A stretch of 64,000 bases of DNA from Oceanospirillaceae bacterium. Its GTDB lineage: Bacteria; Pseudomonadota; Gammaproteobacteria; Pseudomonadales; Balneatricaceae. Each line of letters begins with the position of its first letter. The first letter of the stretch is position 1. Below the pieces are notes generated by a model. The model did not search any database. It had not been told where the DNA came from and was given only the letters and a program-made list of their open reading frames with translations. Below are positions 27,530 through 36,656 of this stretch, piece by piece. The position numbers and the translations under genes are program-made. The DNA is taken from contig JABSRA010000012.1 of the NCBI GenBank assembly GCA_013215445.1, forward strand, positions 18,000-81,999. The letters run 5' to 3'.

Positions 27530-28417
27530 ATGTTCGCTTATTATAAGGCCAATCAGCTTAAATTAGCCCCCTGGATATTTTTAGCCCCAGGCTTAATCAT
27601 GTTTGTCCTGTACGTTATAATGCCGGTCTTTCAATCGATCGCTATTTCTTTCTACGCCTGGGATGGCCTGGGCGAAAAAGAGTACGTGGGAATGGCTAAC
27701 TACGTCGAGTTGATGGATGACGAGGCCTTTTATACCTCACTAAAAAACAATATCATCTGGTTAGTTCTGTATATGTTAGCGGTGCCTGCCGGGTTGTTTA
27801 TGGCGCTGTTTCTAAATCAGAACGTGCGGGGCATTCGCCTTTATAAATCACTATTTTTCTTCCCTTTTGTTATCTCGCAAGTCGTGGTGGGTCTGGTTTT
27901 TTCCTGGTTTTATGACCCCAGTTACGGCCTGATGAATATCTTATTAAATGCCATTGGTATTGATAGCATCGCGGTACTCGCCGATGAAAATCTAGTCACC
28001 TACGGCATCATTGTCGCCGGTCTCTGGCCGCAGACCGCCTATTGTATGATCCTCTTTTTAACGGGCTTAAATTCTGTCGACACTGAGCAAATCGAAGCGG
28101 CTAGATTAGACAATGCCAAGGGCTGGCGCATGCTCTGGTACATCATCTTGCCACAATTAAAACCTGCCACTTTTATCGCCGTGGTAGTAACCGTAATCGG
28201 CGCCCTGCGCAGTTTTGACTTAGTTTCAATCATGACCAGCGGCGGCCCCTGGGGCTCAAGTCGAGTATTGGCCTACTATATGTACGAGCAGGCCTTTTCC
28301 GAGTATGGCTTCCGCATGGGTTATGGTGCTGCCATCGCCGTGGTGTTGTTCTTGATTATGATGGTCTATATCAGCGGTTTTCTCTACAAAATGTACCGCG
28401 ACGAGCGAGGACACTAG
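27530..28417 (+). CDS. Sugar ABC transporter permease (MalF/UgpA type)
   Basis: A 295-residue inner-membrane protein with six predicted helices, starting PWIFLAPGLIMFVLYVIMP. The EAA loop that docks with the ATPase is visible as EAARLDNAKGWRMLWYIILP. The longer ATG-less frame begins at a TTG at 27515. The ATG at 27530 has GAGG 9 nt upstream and is preferred. It is followed immediately by the second permease gene after 1 nt, so the pair forms the heterodimeric channel. Confidence 0.92.
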   Translation: MFAYYKANQLKLAPWIFLAPGLIMFVLYVIMPVFQSIAISFYAWDGLGEKEYVGMANYVELMDDEAFYTSLKNNIIWLVLYMLAVPAGLFMALFLNQNVRGIRLYKSLFFFPFVISQVVVGLVFSWFYDPSYGLMNILLNAIGIDSIAVLADENLVTYGIIVAGLWPQTAYCMILFLTGLNSVDTEQIEAARLDNAKGWRMLWYIILPQLKPATFIAVVVTVIGALRSFDLVSIMTSGGPWGSSRVLAYYMYEQAFSEYGFRMGYGAAIAVVLFLIMMVYISGFLYKMYRDERGH

Positions 28418-28418
28418 A

Positions 28419-29267
28419 ATGTTTCCACAACCTATTGAAAAATCCGCCCCCAGTGTACAGATAATGTACAAAATTGCCCTGCCAATCGTGTTGATTTTTT
28501 GGCTACTGCCGCTCATCGCGGTAGCGGTCACTTCAGTTCGCTCAGCGGGTGACATAACCGCCGGCAACTATTGGGGCTGGCCAACATCATTTAATATGAT
28601 CGAAAATTACACGGCGGTGTTCACTAATTCACCCCTGGGTCACTACATTTTTAACAGTTTTAAGGTCACTATCCCCACCGTTATCGGCACTATTGCACTG
28701 TCTTGTATGACCGGCTTTGCCCTGGGAATCTACAAGTTTAAAAGCAATATGTTGGTCTTCTTCATGTTTATCGCCGGAAACTTTATCCCCTTCCAGATTC
28801 TCATGGTACCAGTACGCGATTTGACCTTGTCGCTAGGTATGTACAATACCACTACCGGGTTGGCGCTGTTTCACATCGCCTTTCAAACCGGCTTTTGTAC
28901 CTTGTTTATGCGTAACTTCATTAAGGCGTTGCCCTTTGATTTGATTGAAGTGGCCAGAGTTGAAGGGGTCAGTGAATTTCAAATATTCTGGTACGTGGTC
29001 ATGCCATTAATGAAACCGGCGATTGCCGCGCTCTCAGTACTGGTTTTCACCTTTATTTGGAATGACTATTTCTGGGCCACGGTGCTCACTCAAAGTCCTG
29101 ATACACAACCAGTCACTGCCGGAATAGCCTCACTCAATGGCCAGTGGGTCTCAGCCTGGCACTTAATTTCAGCCGGATCTATGCTCGCTGCCATGCCACC
29201 AGTGCTGATGTTCTTTGCCATGCAAAAACACTTCATTGCCGGTCTAACCTTAGGTGCGGTTAAGTAA
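28419..29267 (+). CDS. Sugar ABC transporter permease (MalG/UgpE type)
   Basis: The second channel subunit, 282 residues, with six helices and the EAA loop EVARVEGVSEFQIFWYVVMP. The C-terminal HFIAGLTLGAVK is the usual ending of MalG-type permeases. It begins 1 nt after the first permease and its stop overlaps the alpha-galactosidase start by one base (TAATG), so importer and glycosidase are translationally linked. The ATPase partner is the gene at 24105-25166. Confidence 0.93.
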   Translation: MFPQPIEKSAPSVQIMYKIALPIVLIFWLLPLIAVAVTSVRSAGDITAGNYWGWPTSFNMIENYTAVFTNSPLGHYIFNSFKVTIPTVIGTIALSCMTGFALGIYKFKSNMLVFFMFIAGNFIPFQILMVPVRDLTLSLGMYNTTTGLALFHIAFQTGFCTLFMRNFIKALPFDLIEVARVEGVSEFQIFWYVVMPLMKPAIAALSVLVFTFIWNDYFWATVLTQSPDTQPVTAGIASLNGQWVSAWHLISAGSMLAAMPPVLMFFAMQKHFIAGLTLGAVK

Positions 29268-31465
29268 TGACAAGGGATAGTTTGCTAGAGCCTCAGCCAG
29301 CAATGGAGCCTCAGCATAAAGCAAAAGAGCCTCAGCCTAACGTAAAAGAGCTTCAGCCAAATGCAAAAGAGTCTCAGCGAAAATTTCAACATTGGCGCTT
29401 AGACACGCCCCAACAGAGCTTAGTGCTCGGCAGTGAAAACGCTGCCCTGCCTAGGGTACTCTATTGGGGTAGTCCCTTACCTGCTGAGGAAAATTTAACT
29501 GCTTTGGCACAATCAACTCACTTGGATATCAATGCTGGATCATTGGACAAACTCGCGCCACTAAGCGTTTGTCCACAAACCTCTGATGGTTTTCCCGGTC
29601 AAGCGGGTATGCAATTGCGCGATGCACAGGGCAACGCCCTCTGGACCCGCTTTTGCTTTGAAAATCAGGCTATACACGAAAACCACCTAGTACTGCGCTT
29701 TAGTGAGCAAAGTTTAGGTTTGATTTATCAATTGGATATCATCACCGATACCACTAATAACCTGTTCACCTTAAGCGCCCAACTACACAGCGATAGCCCA
29801 ATTTACATCGATTGGCTGGCTGCCCCGGTCTTGCCTGCACCGCAAAATGCGGACCATACCTTAGAGTTTTCCGGGCGCTGGTGCGGTGAATTTCAACTTA
29901 AAAAAGTTCCTTGGAGCGCCGGTGCGCGCCTGCGTGAAAACCTACTGGGACGCACCTCGCACGAGCATTTCCCCGGCTTGATCATGCCCTGCAAGCATGC
30001 CGATAATAATTCGGGTTCAGCTTTCGCCCTGCACTACGCTTACTCCGGCGGACACAAGATGCTCACCGAAGAGCTATCCGACGGGCGTCGCCAAGTGCAG
30101 TTCGGCAATGCCGGACAAAGTGATCGCAAGTTGAGTCAACATTTTGCCACCGCCCCTCTATACGCCACTTACTCCGCTTGCGGCCTAAATGGTTTAGCCA
30201 GGGCTTTTCAGGGACATTTACGCAGCGCGATAGTCAAATTTCCCGACGCTAGCAAGGCCCGCCCGGTGCACTACAATTGCTGGGAAGCCGTTTATTTTGA
30301 TCATGATATCGAAGTGTTAAAAGACATTGCCGAGCGCGCCGCCAATCTCGGAGCCGAACGTTTTGTATTAGATGACGGCTGGTTTAAACAGCGCAATAAC
30401 GACCTGACAAGCTTGGGCGATTGGGTGGTGGATAAGACTAAATTCCCCGACGGGCTCGCGCCTCTCATCAGCCACATTAACAGTCTGGGCATGGGCTTTG
30501 GTCTGTGGTTTGAACCTGAGATGATCAGTGAAGACAGCGATTTATTTCGCGCGCACCCAGATTGGGTACTCGGCCCGCTGACTCAAGTTCAGGGCCGCCA
30601 GCAATTAGTGCTCAATATGAGTTTGCAACCGGTACAAGAGCACTTATTTTCACAGATATCAGCACTGCTGAGCGAATACCCGATCGAATACATTAAGTGG
30701 GATCACAACCGCGTCTTACCGATCGTGGATGCGGCACAGACCCAAGGTATTTACGCGCTGCTGGATAGATTGCGCAGCGCCCACCCACAGGTAGAGATTG
30801 AAAGTTGCTCTTCCGGTGGCGGTCGCGCCGACTTTGCAATTCTCCAGCGCACCCATCGCCTCTGGCTCTCCGATTCCAACGATGCTCTAGAGCGTTTTTG
30901 GATACAGCACAACGCGGCGCTGTTTTTCCCCAGTGAAGTCACCGGCAGCCACATTGGCCCCGCGCACTGTCATACCTCGGGTCGCGAACTACCAATTGCG
31001 TTTCGCACTTGGGTGGCAACAAGTCGCCACATGGGCTTTGAAATGGACCCGCGTGAACTTAGCGAGGGCGACATCGAAGTGATCAAGGATGCCACACAGT
31101 GGTACAAGATCAATCGCCACTGGTTACACCAAGGTTTTATCCAGCGTCTGGACTGTGATGATAAAGCCGTGTTAGGCGAGCAGCAAATTGCCGCTGATGG
31201 CAGTCAGTTTGTCGTCTTTATTGCACAGCTAACAGTCTCTGAGCAAACCTTACCCAGACCAGTACGTCTGTGTGGCTTAGATCCCAATCAGCAATACCAT
31301 ATTACACTGCGCAACCCGCAGCAGAGCGCACCCACCAGTCGAGGTAATCCGGTGCTTAAAGCGCAGAGCATCACTTTAAGTGGACAAATATTAATGCAGC
31401 GTGGGCTCTCGTTGCCAGTCGCATTCCCCGCGACCCTGTGGATTATTGAAGGAAAGTTAGCATGA
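29267..31465 (+). CDS. Alpha-galactosidase, GH36
   Basis: This 732-residue enzyme hydrolyses terminal alpha-galactosyl residues, probably in the cytoplasm because no signal peptide is seen. The GH36 barrel has the nucleophile D479 in KWDHNR and the acid/base D536 in WLSDSND, plus FVLDDGWF and the ESCSSGGGRAD segment. An odd N-terminal tail (about residues 7-40) is built of a 7-residue repeat with the pattern KExQPN, encoded by near-exact 21-bp repeats. It overlaps the permease upstream by 1 nt and the dehydratase downstream by 4 nt (ATGA). Likely substrates are alpha-galactosides delivered by the ABC importer. Confidence 0.92.
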   Translation: MTRDSLLEPQPAMEPQHKAKEPQPNVKELQPNAKESQRKFQHWRLDTPQQSLVLGSENAALPRVLYWGSPLPAEENLTALAQSTHLDINAGSLDKLAPLSVCPQTSDGFPGQAGMQLRDAQGNALWTRFCFENQAIHENHLVLRFSEQSLGLIYQLDIITDTTNNLFTLSAQLHSDSPIYIDWLAAPVLPAPQNADHTLEFSGRWCGEFQLKKVPWSAGARLRENLLGRTSHEHFPGLIMPCKHADNNSGSAFALHYAYSGGHKMLTEELSDGRRQVQFGNAGQSDRKLSQHFATAPLYATYSACGLNGLARAFQGHLRSAIVKFPDASKARPVHYNCWEAVYFDHDIEVLKDIAERAANLGAERFVLDDGWFKQRNNDLTSLGDWVVDKTKFPDGLAPLISHINSLGMGFGLWFEPEMISEDSDLFRAHPDWVLGPLTQVQGRQQLVLNMSLQPVQEHLFSQISALLSEYPIEYIKWDHNRVLPIVDAAQTQGIYALLDRLRSAHPQVEIESCSSGGGRADFAILQRTHRLWLSDSNDALERFWIQHNAALFFPSEVTGSHIGPAHCHTSGRELPIAFRTWVATSRHMGFEMDPRELSEGDIEVIKDATQWYKINRHWLHQGFIQRLDCDDKAVLGEQQIAADGSQFVVFIAQLTVSEQTLPRPVRLCGLDPNQQYHITLRNPQQSAPTSRGNPVLKAQSITLSGQILMQRGLSLPVAFPATLWIIEGKLA
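29321..29383 (+). repeat. Three tandem 21-bp repeats at the 5' end of the GH36 gene
   Basis: Units 29321-29341, 29342-29362 and 29363-29383 share the frame GCAAAAGAGCCTCAGC, encoding AKEPQPN, VKELQPN and AKESQRK. Weaker copies precede them (GAGCCTCAGC at 29287 and 29306). The period keeps the reading frame. Confidence 0.8.
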
Positions 31466-33177
31466 CAAACAAGAAAAATCGTCGCTCTCAAGCTTGGTAC
31501 GGTAAACAGGACAGAGACGGTTTTATTCACCGCAGTTGGATGAAAAACCAGGGTTACCCCGATCACGTTTTTGACGGGCGGCCGATTATCGGCATCTGCA
31601 ATACTTGGTCAGAACTCACCCCCTGTAATTCAGGGCTGCGTGATTTGGCTGAAAAGGTAAAACGCGGGGTGTGGGAAGCTGGCGGCTTTCCGGTAGAGTT
31701 CCCGGTGATGTCACTCGGTGAAACCCAGATGAAGCCCACCGCGATGTTATTTCGCAACTTATTAGCCATGGATGTAGAAGAGAGCATTCGCGCCTACGGC
31801 ATCGACGGCGTAGTATTATTAGGCGGTTGTGACAAGACCACCCCCGGTCAGCTAATGGGCGCAGCCAGCGTCGATTTACCCACGATTGTGGTATCTTCTG
31901 GGCCGATGCTCAACGGCAAGTGGCAGGGCAAAGATATTGGCTCTGGCACCGATGTCTGGAAATTCTCCGAGAGCGTGCGCGCCGGCGATATGAGCTTGCA
32001 AGACTTTATGGCGGCCGAGTCCGGCATGAGCCGTTCGGCCGGTGTCTGTATGACGATGGGCACCGCCTCCACCATGGCCTCGATCGTTGAAGCGATGGGC
32101 ATGAGTCTACCGACCAACGCGGCACTTCCCGCCGTCGATGCGCGCCGTGCCGCTCTCGCGCACTTAACCGGTAAGCGTATTGTCGAGATGGTCGAAGAAG
32201 ACCTGGTGATGTCTAAGGTCATCACTAAAGAGAGTTTTAAAAATGCTATTTTAGCCAATGCGGCCGTTGGCGGCTCCACTAACGCCGTGGTGCATTTGCT
32301 CGCTCTTGCCGGGCGCTGTGAGATTGATTTAACCCTCAAAGATTTTGAAATCGGCAACCAGATACCCCTGTTGGTGAACTGCATGCCATCGGGAAAATAT
32401 TTGATGGAAGACTTCTGTTATGCAGGCGGCATGCCGGTGGTACTCAAGGAATTAGCCGGAAAAATGTATCCCGCTAATACGGTGCTCAATAAAGATATCA
32501 GTGTCTTTGCCGAGGGGGCGCAGTGTTTCAACCGAGATGTTATTTACCGCTTTGATAAACCGCTAAAACCGGCTGCTGGTCTACGCGTTCTAAAAGGCAA
32601 CTTGGCACCTCGTGGCGCGATCATCAAACCCAGCGCCGCCTCAGAGCATTTATTAGAACACCGTGGCAGCGCTTATGTATTTGAAAATATCGAAGACATG
32701 AAAGCCAAGATAGATCTGCCAGATTTACCTGTCGATGAAAACACCATTCTAGTGCTCAAAGGCTGTGGCCCCAAGGGATATCCGGGTATGCCCGAAGTCG
32801 GTAACATGCCAATTCCGCGCTGTCTAGTCGAAAAAGGCATCACCGATATGGTCAGAGTTTCAGATGCACGCATGTCCGGCACTGCCTTTGGCACTGTCGT
32901 TTTGCACGTAGCACCTGAGGCAAATGCTGGCGGTAACTTAGCGCTAGTCAAAACGGGCGATATCATTCGTCTCTCTGCAAAAGATGGCGTTTTAGAGCTT
33001 GAGGTGAGCGATGAAGAGTTAGCGGAGCGCCGTAAACTCTGGCAGCCAGAAGCACCTCGCTATAGCCGTGGTTACGCAAAACTGTATATCGATCATGTGA
33101 TGCAGGCCGACGAAGGCGCAGACTTAGATTTTTTGGTGGGTAAAGATACCAGACCAGTTACCAGAGAGAGTCACTGA
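31462..33177 (+). CDS. IlvD/Edd family sugar-acid dehydratase, probable D-galactonate dehydratase
   Basis: A 571-residue iron-sulfur dehydratase. Cluster cysteines C55 (TPCN), C123 (GGCDK) and C196 (GVCM) lie at nearly the same places as C59, C127 and C200 of rhizobial L-arabinonate dehydratase, and the catalytic serine lies in ARMSGTAFG. The family dehydrates aldonic acids to 2-keto-3-deoxy acids. Context (DgoK and DgoA downstream, alpha- and beta-galactosidases around) makes D-galactonate the likely substrate. The usual galactonate dehydratase DgoD belongs to the enolase superfamily, so this is a non-homologous replacement. It overlaps the GH36 gene by ATGA. Confidence 0.85.
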   Translation: MTNKKNRRSQAWYGKQDRDGFIHRSWMKNQGYPDHVFDGRPIIGICNTWSELTPCNSGLRDLAEKVKRGVWEAGGFPVEFPVMSLGETQMKPTAMLFRNLLAMDVEESIRAYGIDGVVLLGGCDKTTPGQLMGAASVDLPTIVVSSGPMLNGKWQGKDIGSGTDVWKFSESVRAGDMSLQDFMAAESGMSRSAGVCMTMGTASTMASIVEAMGMSLPTNAALPAVDARRAALAHLTGKRIVEMVEEDLVMSKVITKESFKNAILANAAVGGSTNAVVHLLALAGRCEIDLTLKDFEIGNQIPLLVNCMPSGKYLMEDFCYAGGMPVVLKELAGKMYPANTVLNKDISVFAEGAQCFNRDVIYRFDKPLKPAAGLRVLKGNLAPRGAIIKPSAASEHLLEHRGSAYVFENIEDMKAKIDLPDLPVDENTILVLKGCGPKGYPGMPEVGNMPIPRCLVEKGITDMVRVSDARMSGTAFGTVVLHVAPEANAGGNLALVKTGDIIRLSAKDGVLELEVSDEELAERRKLWQPEAPRYSRGYAKLYIDHVMQADEGADLDFLVGKDTRPVTRESH

Positions 33178-33249
33178 TTTTCAATCATGGTCAGCGCGAG
33201 CTACAACACCCTAGTGTGCGGTGTGCGGCTAACCACATTATAAGCAAGC

Positions 33250-33266
33250 TGTAAGCGCTTTATAAT
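33250..33266 (+). promoter_or_regulatory. Operator-like dyad overlapping a -10 element
   Basis: TGTAAGCGCTTTATA is a partial palindrome around AAGCGCTT and runs into the -10 hexamer TATAAT at 33261-33266, upstream of the SDR/dgoK/dgoA genes. Its shape resembles LacI/GalR-type operators, yet no LacI family gene lies in the window, so the regulator would be elsewhere. No good -35 is visible. Confidence 0.4.
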
Positions 33267-33316
33267 CAGTGATTAATAATAATGAATAAGTTAGTATTTT
33301 TTGAGGGACCCAAATA

Positions 33317-34087
33317 ATGTCGAAATTCGTTACCTTTCACGATTTGCAAGATAGCAGTGTATTTATTACCGGCGGCGGATCGGGAATTGGCGCCTCACTT
33401 ACTGAAGGCTTTATCGAACAGGGCGCAAAAGTCGCTTTTGTACAGCGCTCTGATGCCAGTGGGTTTGTTGAAGAGATGCGCCAGAAACACGGTATCAGCC
33501 CCCTATTTATCCAGTGTGACATTACTGACATTGACGCCCTACAAACGGCAATGGCGCAGGCTGAGCTAGCACACGGGGCGATCACTACTCTGGTGAATAA
33601 CGCCGCCAATGACGCGCGTCACTCCCTGGCTGATTATACCCCTGAGCAGTGGGACATGGGCATGGCGGTTAATTTACGGCCGCACTTTTTTAGTGCTCAA
33701 GCGGTTACGCAGGGCATGCGACAAGCAGGTCACGGCTCCATTATTAATTTCTCATCTATTTCCTATTTAATGGGCAACGCAGGTTACCCGGGTTATGTTG
33801 CCTCCAAAGCGGCGATTACCGGATTGACGCGCGCATTAGCTCGCGAATTGGGCCCAGATAACATTCGTGTTAACACGCTTCTACCGGGCTGGGTGCTAAC
33901 CCAAAAGCAGTTAGACATGTGGGCAACGCCTGAAGACCTAGCCGCGCACTTAGACAAGCAGTGTCTTAAAGAACATTTAGCCCCCCGCGATATCGTTGAT
34001 GCCACCCTCTTTTTGGCATCCCAAGCGAGCCGCATGGTCACAGCGCAAGCCTTAGTCGTCGATGGCGGCACAGTGGTGACCGGATGA
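33317..34087 (+). CDS. SDR family oxidoreductase, probable D-galactose 1-dehydrogenase
   Basis: A 256-residue classical short-chain dehydrogenase. The cofactor motif TGGGSGIG is at 18-25, NNAA follows in the fourth strand, and the catalytic tetrad includes the serine near 147 and Y160-x3-K164. A C-terminal LVVDGGTVVTG ends the fold. In an oxidative galactose pathway the missing first step is galactose to galactonolactone, and this gene, coupled by a 4-nt overlap to dgoK, is the best candidate. The Gfo/Idh enzyme at 38749 is an alternative for that step because some galactose dehydrogenases belong to that family. Confidence 0.78.
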   Translation: MSKFVTFHDLQDSSVFITGGGSGIGASLTEGFIEQGAKVAFVQRSDASGFVEEMRQKHGISPLFIQCDITDIDALQTAMAQAELAHGAITTLVNNAANDARHSLADYTPEQWDMGMAVNLRPHFFSAQAVTQGMRQAGHGSIINFSSISYLMGNAGYPGYVASKAAITGLTRALARELGPDNIRVNTLLPGWVLTQKQLDMWATPEDLAAHLDKQCLKEHLAPRDIVDATLFLASQASRMVTAQALVVDGGTVVTG

Positions 34088-34983
34088 ATACTGATAATTG
34101 GATAGCCGTCGATTGGGGCACCACTCATCTGCGCACTTGGCACATGAACAGCGCAGGCGATATCTTATCCAACCGCTGCTCTGATCAAGGCATGAACAGT
34201 TTGCTGCCCGATCAATTTGAAGCGGCATTATTGAGCTTAATCTCACCTTGGTTAGCAGATAATCACAGCACCCAAGTTTTAGCCTGCGGTATGGTTGGGT
34301 CAAGACAAGGTTGGCTAGAGGCGAGTTATAACAGCACCCCTTGCGCGCCTATTTCCCAGCTCACTCAAGTGCCAGTCACTGATGTGCGCATCGAAGTTTA
34401 CATTTGCCCTGGGGTTAAACAGTTGACCCCTGCGGATGTAATGCGCGGCGAAGAGACCCAAATCGCCGGTTTATTAGCCAGTGATGACAACTTCAATGGG
34501 GCTGTATGTCTACCGGGTACCCACTCTAAGTGGGCACAAATAAACGACGGTAAAATCAGCAGCTTTCAAACCTTTTTGACCGGTGAACTGTACGCTTTAT
34601 TGGCACAAAAATCCGTATTGCGTCATTCAGTCGACTGCGACGAGTGGGACGATCAAGTATTCGAACTCACCATATTAGAATGCATCACCAGACCTGACAG
34701 AGTGACGGCAGAATTGTTTTCCATCAGAGCACAGACTTTAATTGCCGATTTATCCGCCGGCGCTGCCAACGCACGTCTCTCAGGTTTGTTGATAGGTATA
34801 GAGCTCACAGGCGCCAAAGTATTTACCCATAAAGGTGGTGTCGCACTGGTTGGCGAAGACAAACTCTGCCAGCTCTACGCTAAAGCACTAAAAATATTAG
34901 GGGCAACAGCCACTATTCACTCTAGCGAACAGATGACTCTTAAAGGCCTGTTTCTCGCTAAACAACAAATCACAGGAGCCTGA
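34084..34983 (+). CDS. dgoK: 2-dehydro-3-deoxygalactonokinase
   Basis: This enzyme phosphorylates 2-keto-3-deoxygalactonate at C6. The 299-residue protein opens with the family's IAVDWGTTHLRTW nucleotide loop, and CGMVGSRQGW, GEETQIAGLL and LPGTHSKWAQI are diagnostic DgoK motifs. Its ATG overlaps the stop of the SDR gene (ATGA), and the aldolase gene begins one base after its stop, so the three are one translational unit. The assignment is firm from motif content and context together. Confidence 0.94.
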   Translation: MNTDNWIAVDWGTTHLRTWHMNSAGDILSNRCSDQGMNSLLPDQFEAALLSLISPWLADNHSTQVLACGMVGSRQGWLEASYNSTPCAPISQLTQVPVTDVRIEVYICPGVKQLTPADVMRGEETQIAGLLASDDNFNGAVCLPGTHSKWAQINDGKISSFQTFLTGELYALLAQKSVLRHSVDCDEWDDQVFELTILECITRPDRVTAELFSIRAQTLIADLSAGAANARLSGLLIGIELTGAKVFTHKGGVALVGEDKLCQLYAKALKILGATATIHSSEQMTLKGLFLAKQQITGA

Positions 34984-34984
34984 C

Positions 34985-35593
34985 ATGTCTCGTCAACTTA
35001 TCGCTATATTAAGAGGGATAGAACCAGTACAAGCGCTCGAAATCGCCGAGGTAATAATCAACGCCGGTATCACAAAAATTGAAGTACCGATGAACTCACC
35101 AGATGCGTTACAAAGCATTAAATTGATGGTCGAAAGATTTGGCGAGAGCGCCGAATTTGGTGCAGGCACGGTGTTAAAAGTAGCACAAGTAGACGCCGTT
35201 GCTGCAGTAGGCGGTAAATTGATTGTCTCGCCAAATTGTAATACCCAGGTGATACAGAGAACCAAAGCATTGGGCTTGCAGTCATTTCCAGGGGTACTTA
35301 CCCCCACTGAAGCATTCAGTGCCATTGATGCAGGGGCCGATGGTTTAAAATTTTTCCCCGCTTCGGTATTGGGTCCCTCTGGTGTTGCCGCGATGAAAGC
35401 GGTACTACCAAAAGACCTGCCTACCTTTGCCGTGGGCGGCGCTAATGCCGACAATTTTGACCAGTGGTTAGCGGCGGGCATCGACGGTTTTGGCATAGGT
35501 TCGGCTATTTTCAAACCCGGTTTTAGTACCCAGCAAGTGAAAGACGCTGCAGAATTAATGGTCGCTGCCTACGACAGAGCTAAAGAGCTGTAA
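34985..35593 (+). CDS. dgoA: 2-dehydro-3-deoxy-6-phosphogalactonate aldolase
   Basis: A class I aldolase of 202 residues that cleaves KDPGal to pyruvate and glyceraldehyde 3-phosphate, the last step of the De Ley-Doudoroff pathway. The Schiff-base lysine is K122 (GADGLKFFPA) and the general base is E33 (KIEVPMNSP), matching the Glu37/Lys126 pair of E. coli DgoA. The NSP motif after the glutamate separates it from KDPG aldolases (Eda). It is not fused to DgoD as in some enterobacteria. It begins one base after dgoK. Confidence 0.94.
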   Translation: MSRQLIAILRGIEPVQALEIAEVIINAGITKIEVPMNSPDALQSIKLMVERFGESAEFGAGTVLKVAQVDAVAAVGGKLIVSPNCNTQVIQRTKALGLQSFPGVLTPTEAFSAIDAGADGLKFFPASVLGPSGVAAMKAVLPKDLPTFAVGGANADNFDQWLAAGIDGFGIGSAIFKPGFSTQQVKDAAELMVAAYDRAKEL

Positions 35594-35728
35594 CCTATTA
35601 ACTACACCTGTGCATAAAAATCATTAATTGATACTAAATAAAATGAGTAGAAATCATCCAGCGAGACGCGTACAACTCTATAGCTATTTATTTAATCCGT
35701 TTCGCTTAACTTTTAAGGACAACAACCG

Positions 35729-36595
35729 ATGATGCAGGTCTATGACAACACCTCTTGTGAATTGGGAGAGGGACCACTATGGCACCCACTTCTAAACCAA
35801 CTGTTTTGGTTTGATATCTTAAATCAGACTTTATATTGTAAAGCTGAGGCAGGTCTAAAACAGTGGCACTTCGACAAAATAGTCTCTGCCGCAGGCTGGA
35901 TCGATAGCAAGTACTTACTAATTGCCAGTGAAAACTCTCTGTTTAAGTTTAACTTGGACACGGGTGAACAAACGCATCTCTGTGATCTTGAAGCTGATAA
36001 TAATGCCACTCGCTGCAACGATGGCCGTGCCGATCCCTGGGGTGGTTTTTGGATTGGTACTATGGGTAAAAAAGCAGAACCCAATGCCGGTGCTATCTAT
36101 CGTTATTTCGCCGGGGAACTACGGCCCATTATAAATAAGCAAAGCATTACTAATTCCATTTGTTTTGCCCCCGATAAAAGCTGCGCCTATTATGCGGACA
36201 CTATCGAAAAGATAATTTGGCGACAGCCTCTTCAACCCACAGATGGCTGGCCCACGGGCGAGCGCGAACTGCTGATCGATTTCAATGCACAGGGCATCAA
36301 CCCAGATGGCGCAGTGACCGATGCGCAGGGTAATTTGTGGATTGCCCAGTGGGGATTAGGCCGAGTAGCGCAATACAGCCCAACGGGTGAGTTCTTGCAG
36401 GTGATTGAAGCCCCAGCCACCAATACCACTTGCCCAGCTTTTGGCGGTGAACACTACCACCGGTTATTTTTAACCAGCGCTAAAGAGCACCTCAGTGCCG
36501 ATGAATTAGACAGGCAACCTGCAGCAGGACAGTTATTTTTCACCGATTTGAGCATACAAGGTAATCCGGAACCTCGGGTCATTTTAAACAATTAG
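35729..36595 (+). CDS. SMP-30/gluconolactonase family lactonase, probable galactonolactonase
   Basis: A 288-residue six-bladed beta-propeller lactonase. The opening LGEGPLWHPLLNQLFWFDI carries the metal-binding glutamate, and the conserved NDGRADPWGGFWIGTM, ADT and NPDGA segments hold the remaining metal and catalytic residues of the family. It would hydrolyse galactono-lactone to galactonate, linking the dehydrogenase and the dehydratase. The gene follows dgoA after 135 bp and has its own GGAC-type ribosome site. Cytoplasmic, since no signal peptide is seen. Confidence 0.88.
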   Translation: MMQVYDNTSCELGEGPLWHPLLNQLFWFDILNQTLYCKAEAGLKQWHFDKIVSAAGWIDSKYLLIASENSLFKFNLDTGEQTHLCDLEADNNATRCNDGRADPWGGFWIGTMGKKAEPNAGAIYRYFAGELRPIINKQSITNSICFAPDKSCAYYADTIEKIIWRQPLQPTDGWPTGERELLIDFNAQGINPDGAVTDAQGNLWIAQWGLGRVAQYSPTGEFLQVIEAPATNTTCPAFGGEHYHRLFLTSAKEHLSADELDRQPAAGQLFFTDLSIQGNPEPRVILNN

Positions 36596-36656
36596 CACGT
36601 CATCCTAGATTCAACTACCGAATTTAGGATTTTATTATTCAACCAGAGGATCGGCA

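Noticed and set aside
31848..32384. 178-codon minus-strand frame opposite the IlvD/Edd dehydratase
   Set aside because: Antisense shadow; the plus-strand protein shows all family motifs over the same bases.
34993..35514. 173-codon minus-strand frame opposite dgoA
   Set aside because: Antisense shadow of dgoA, with no ribosome site and no family.
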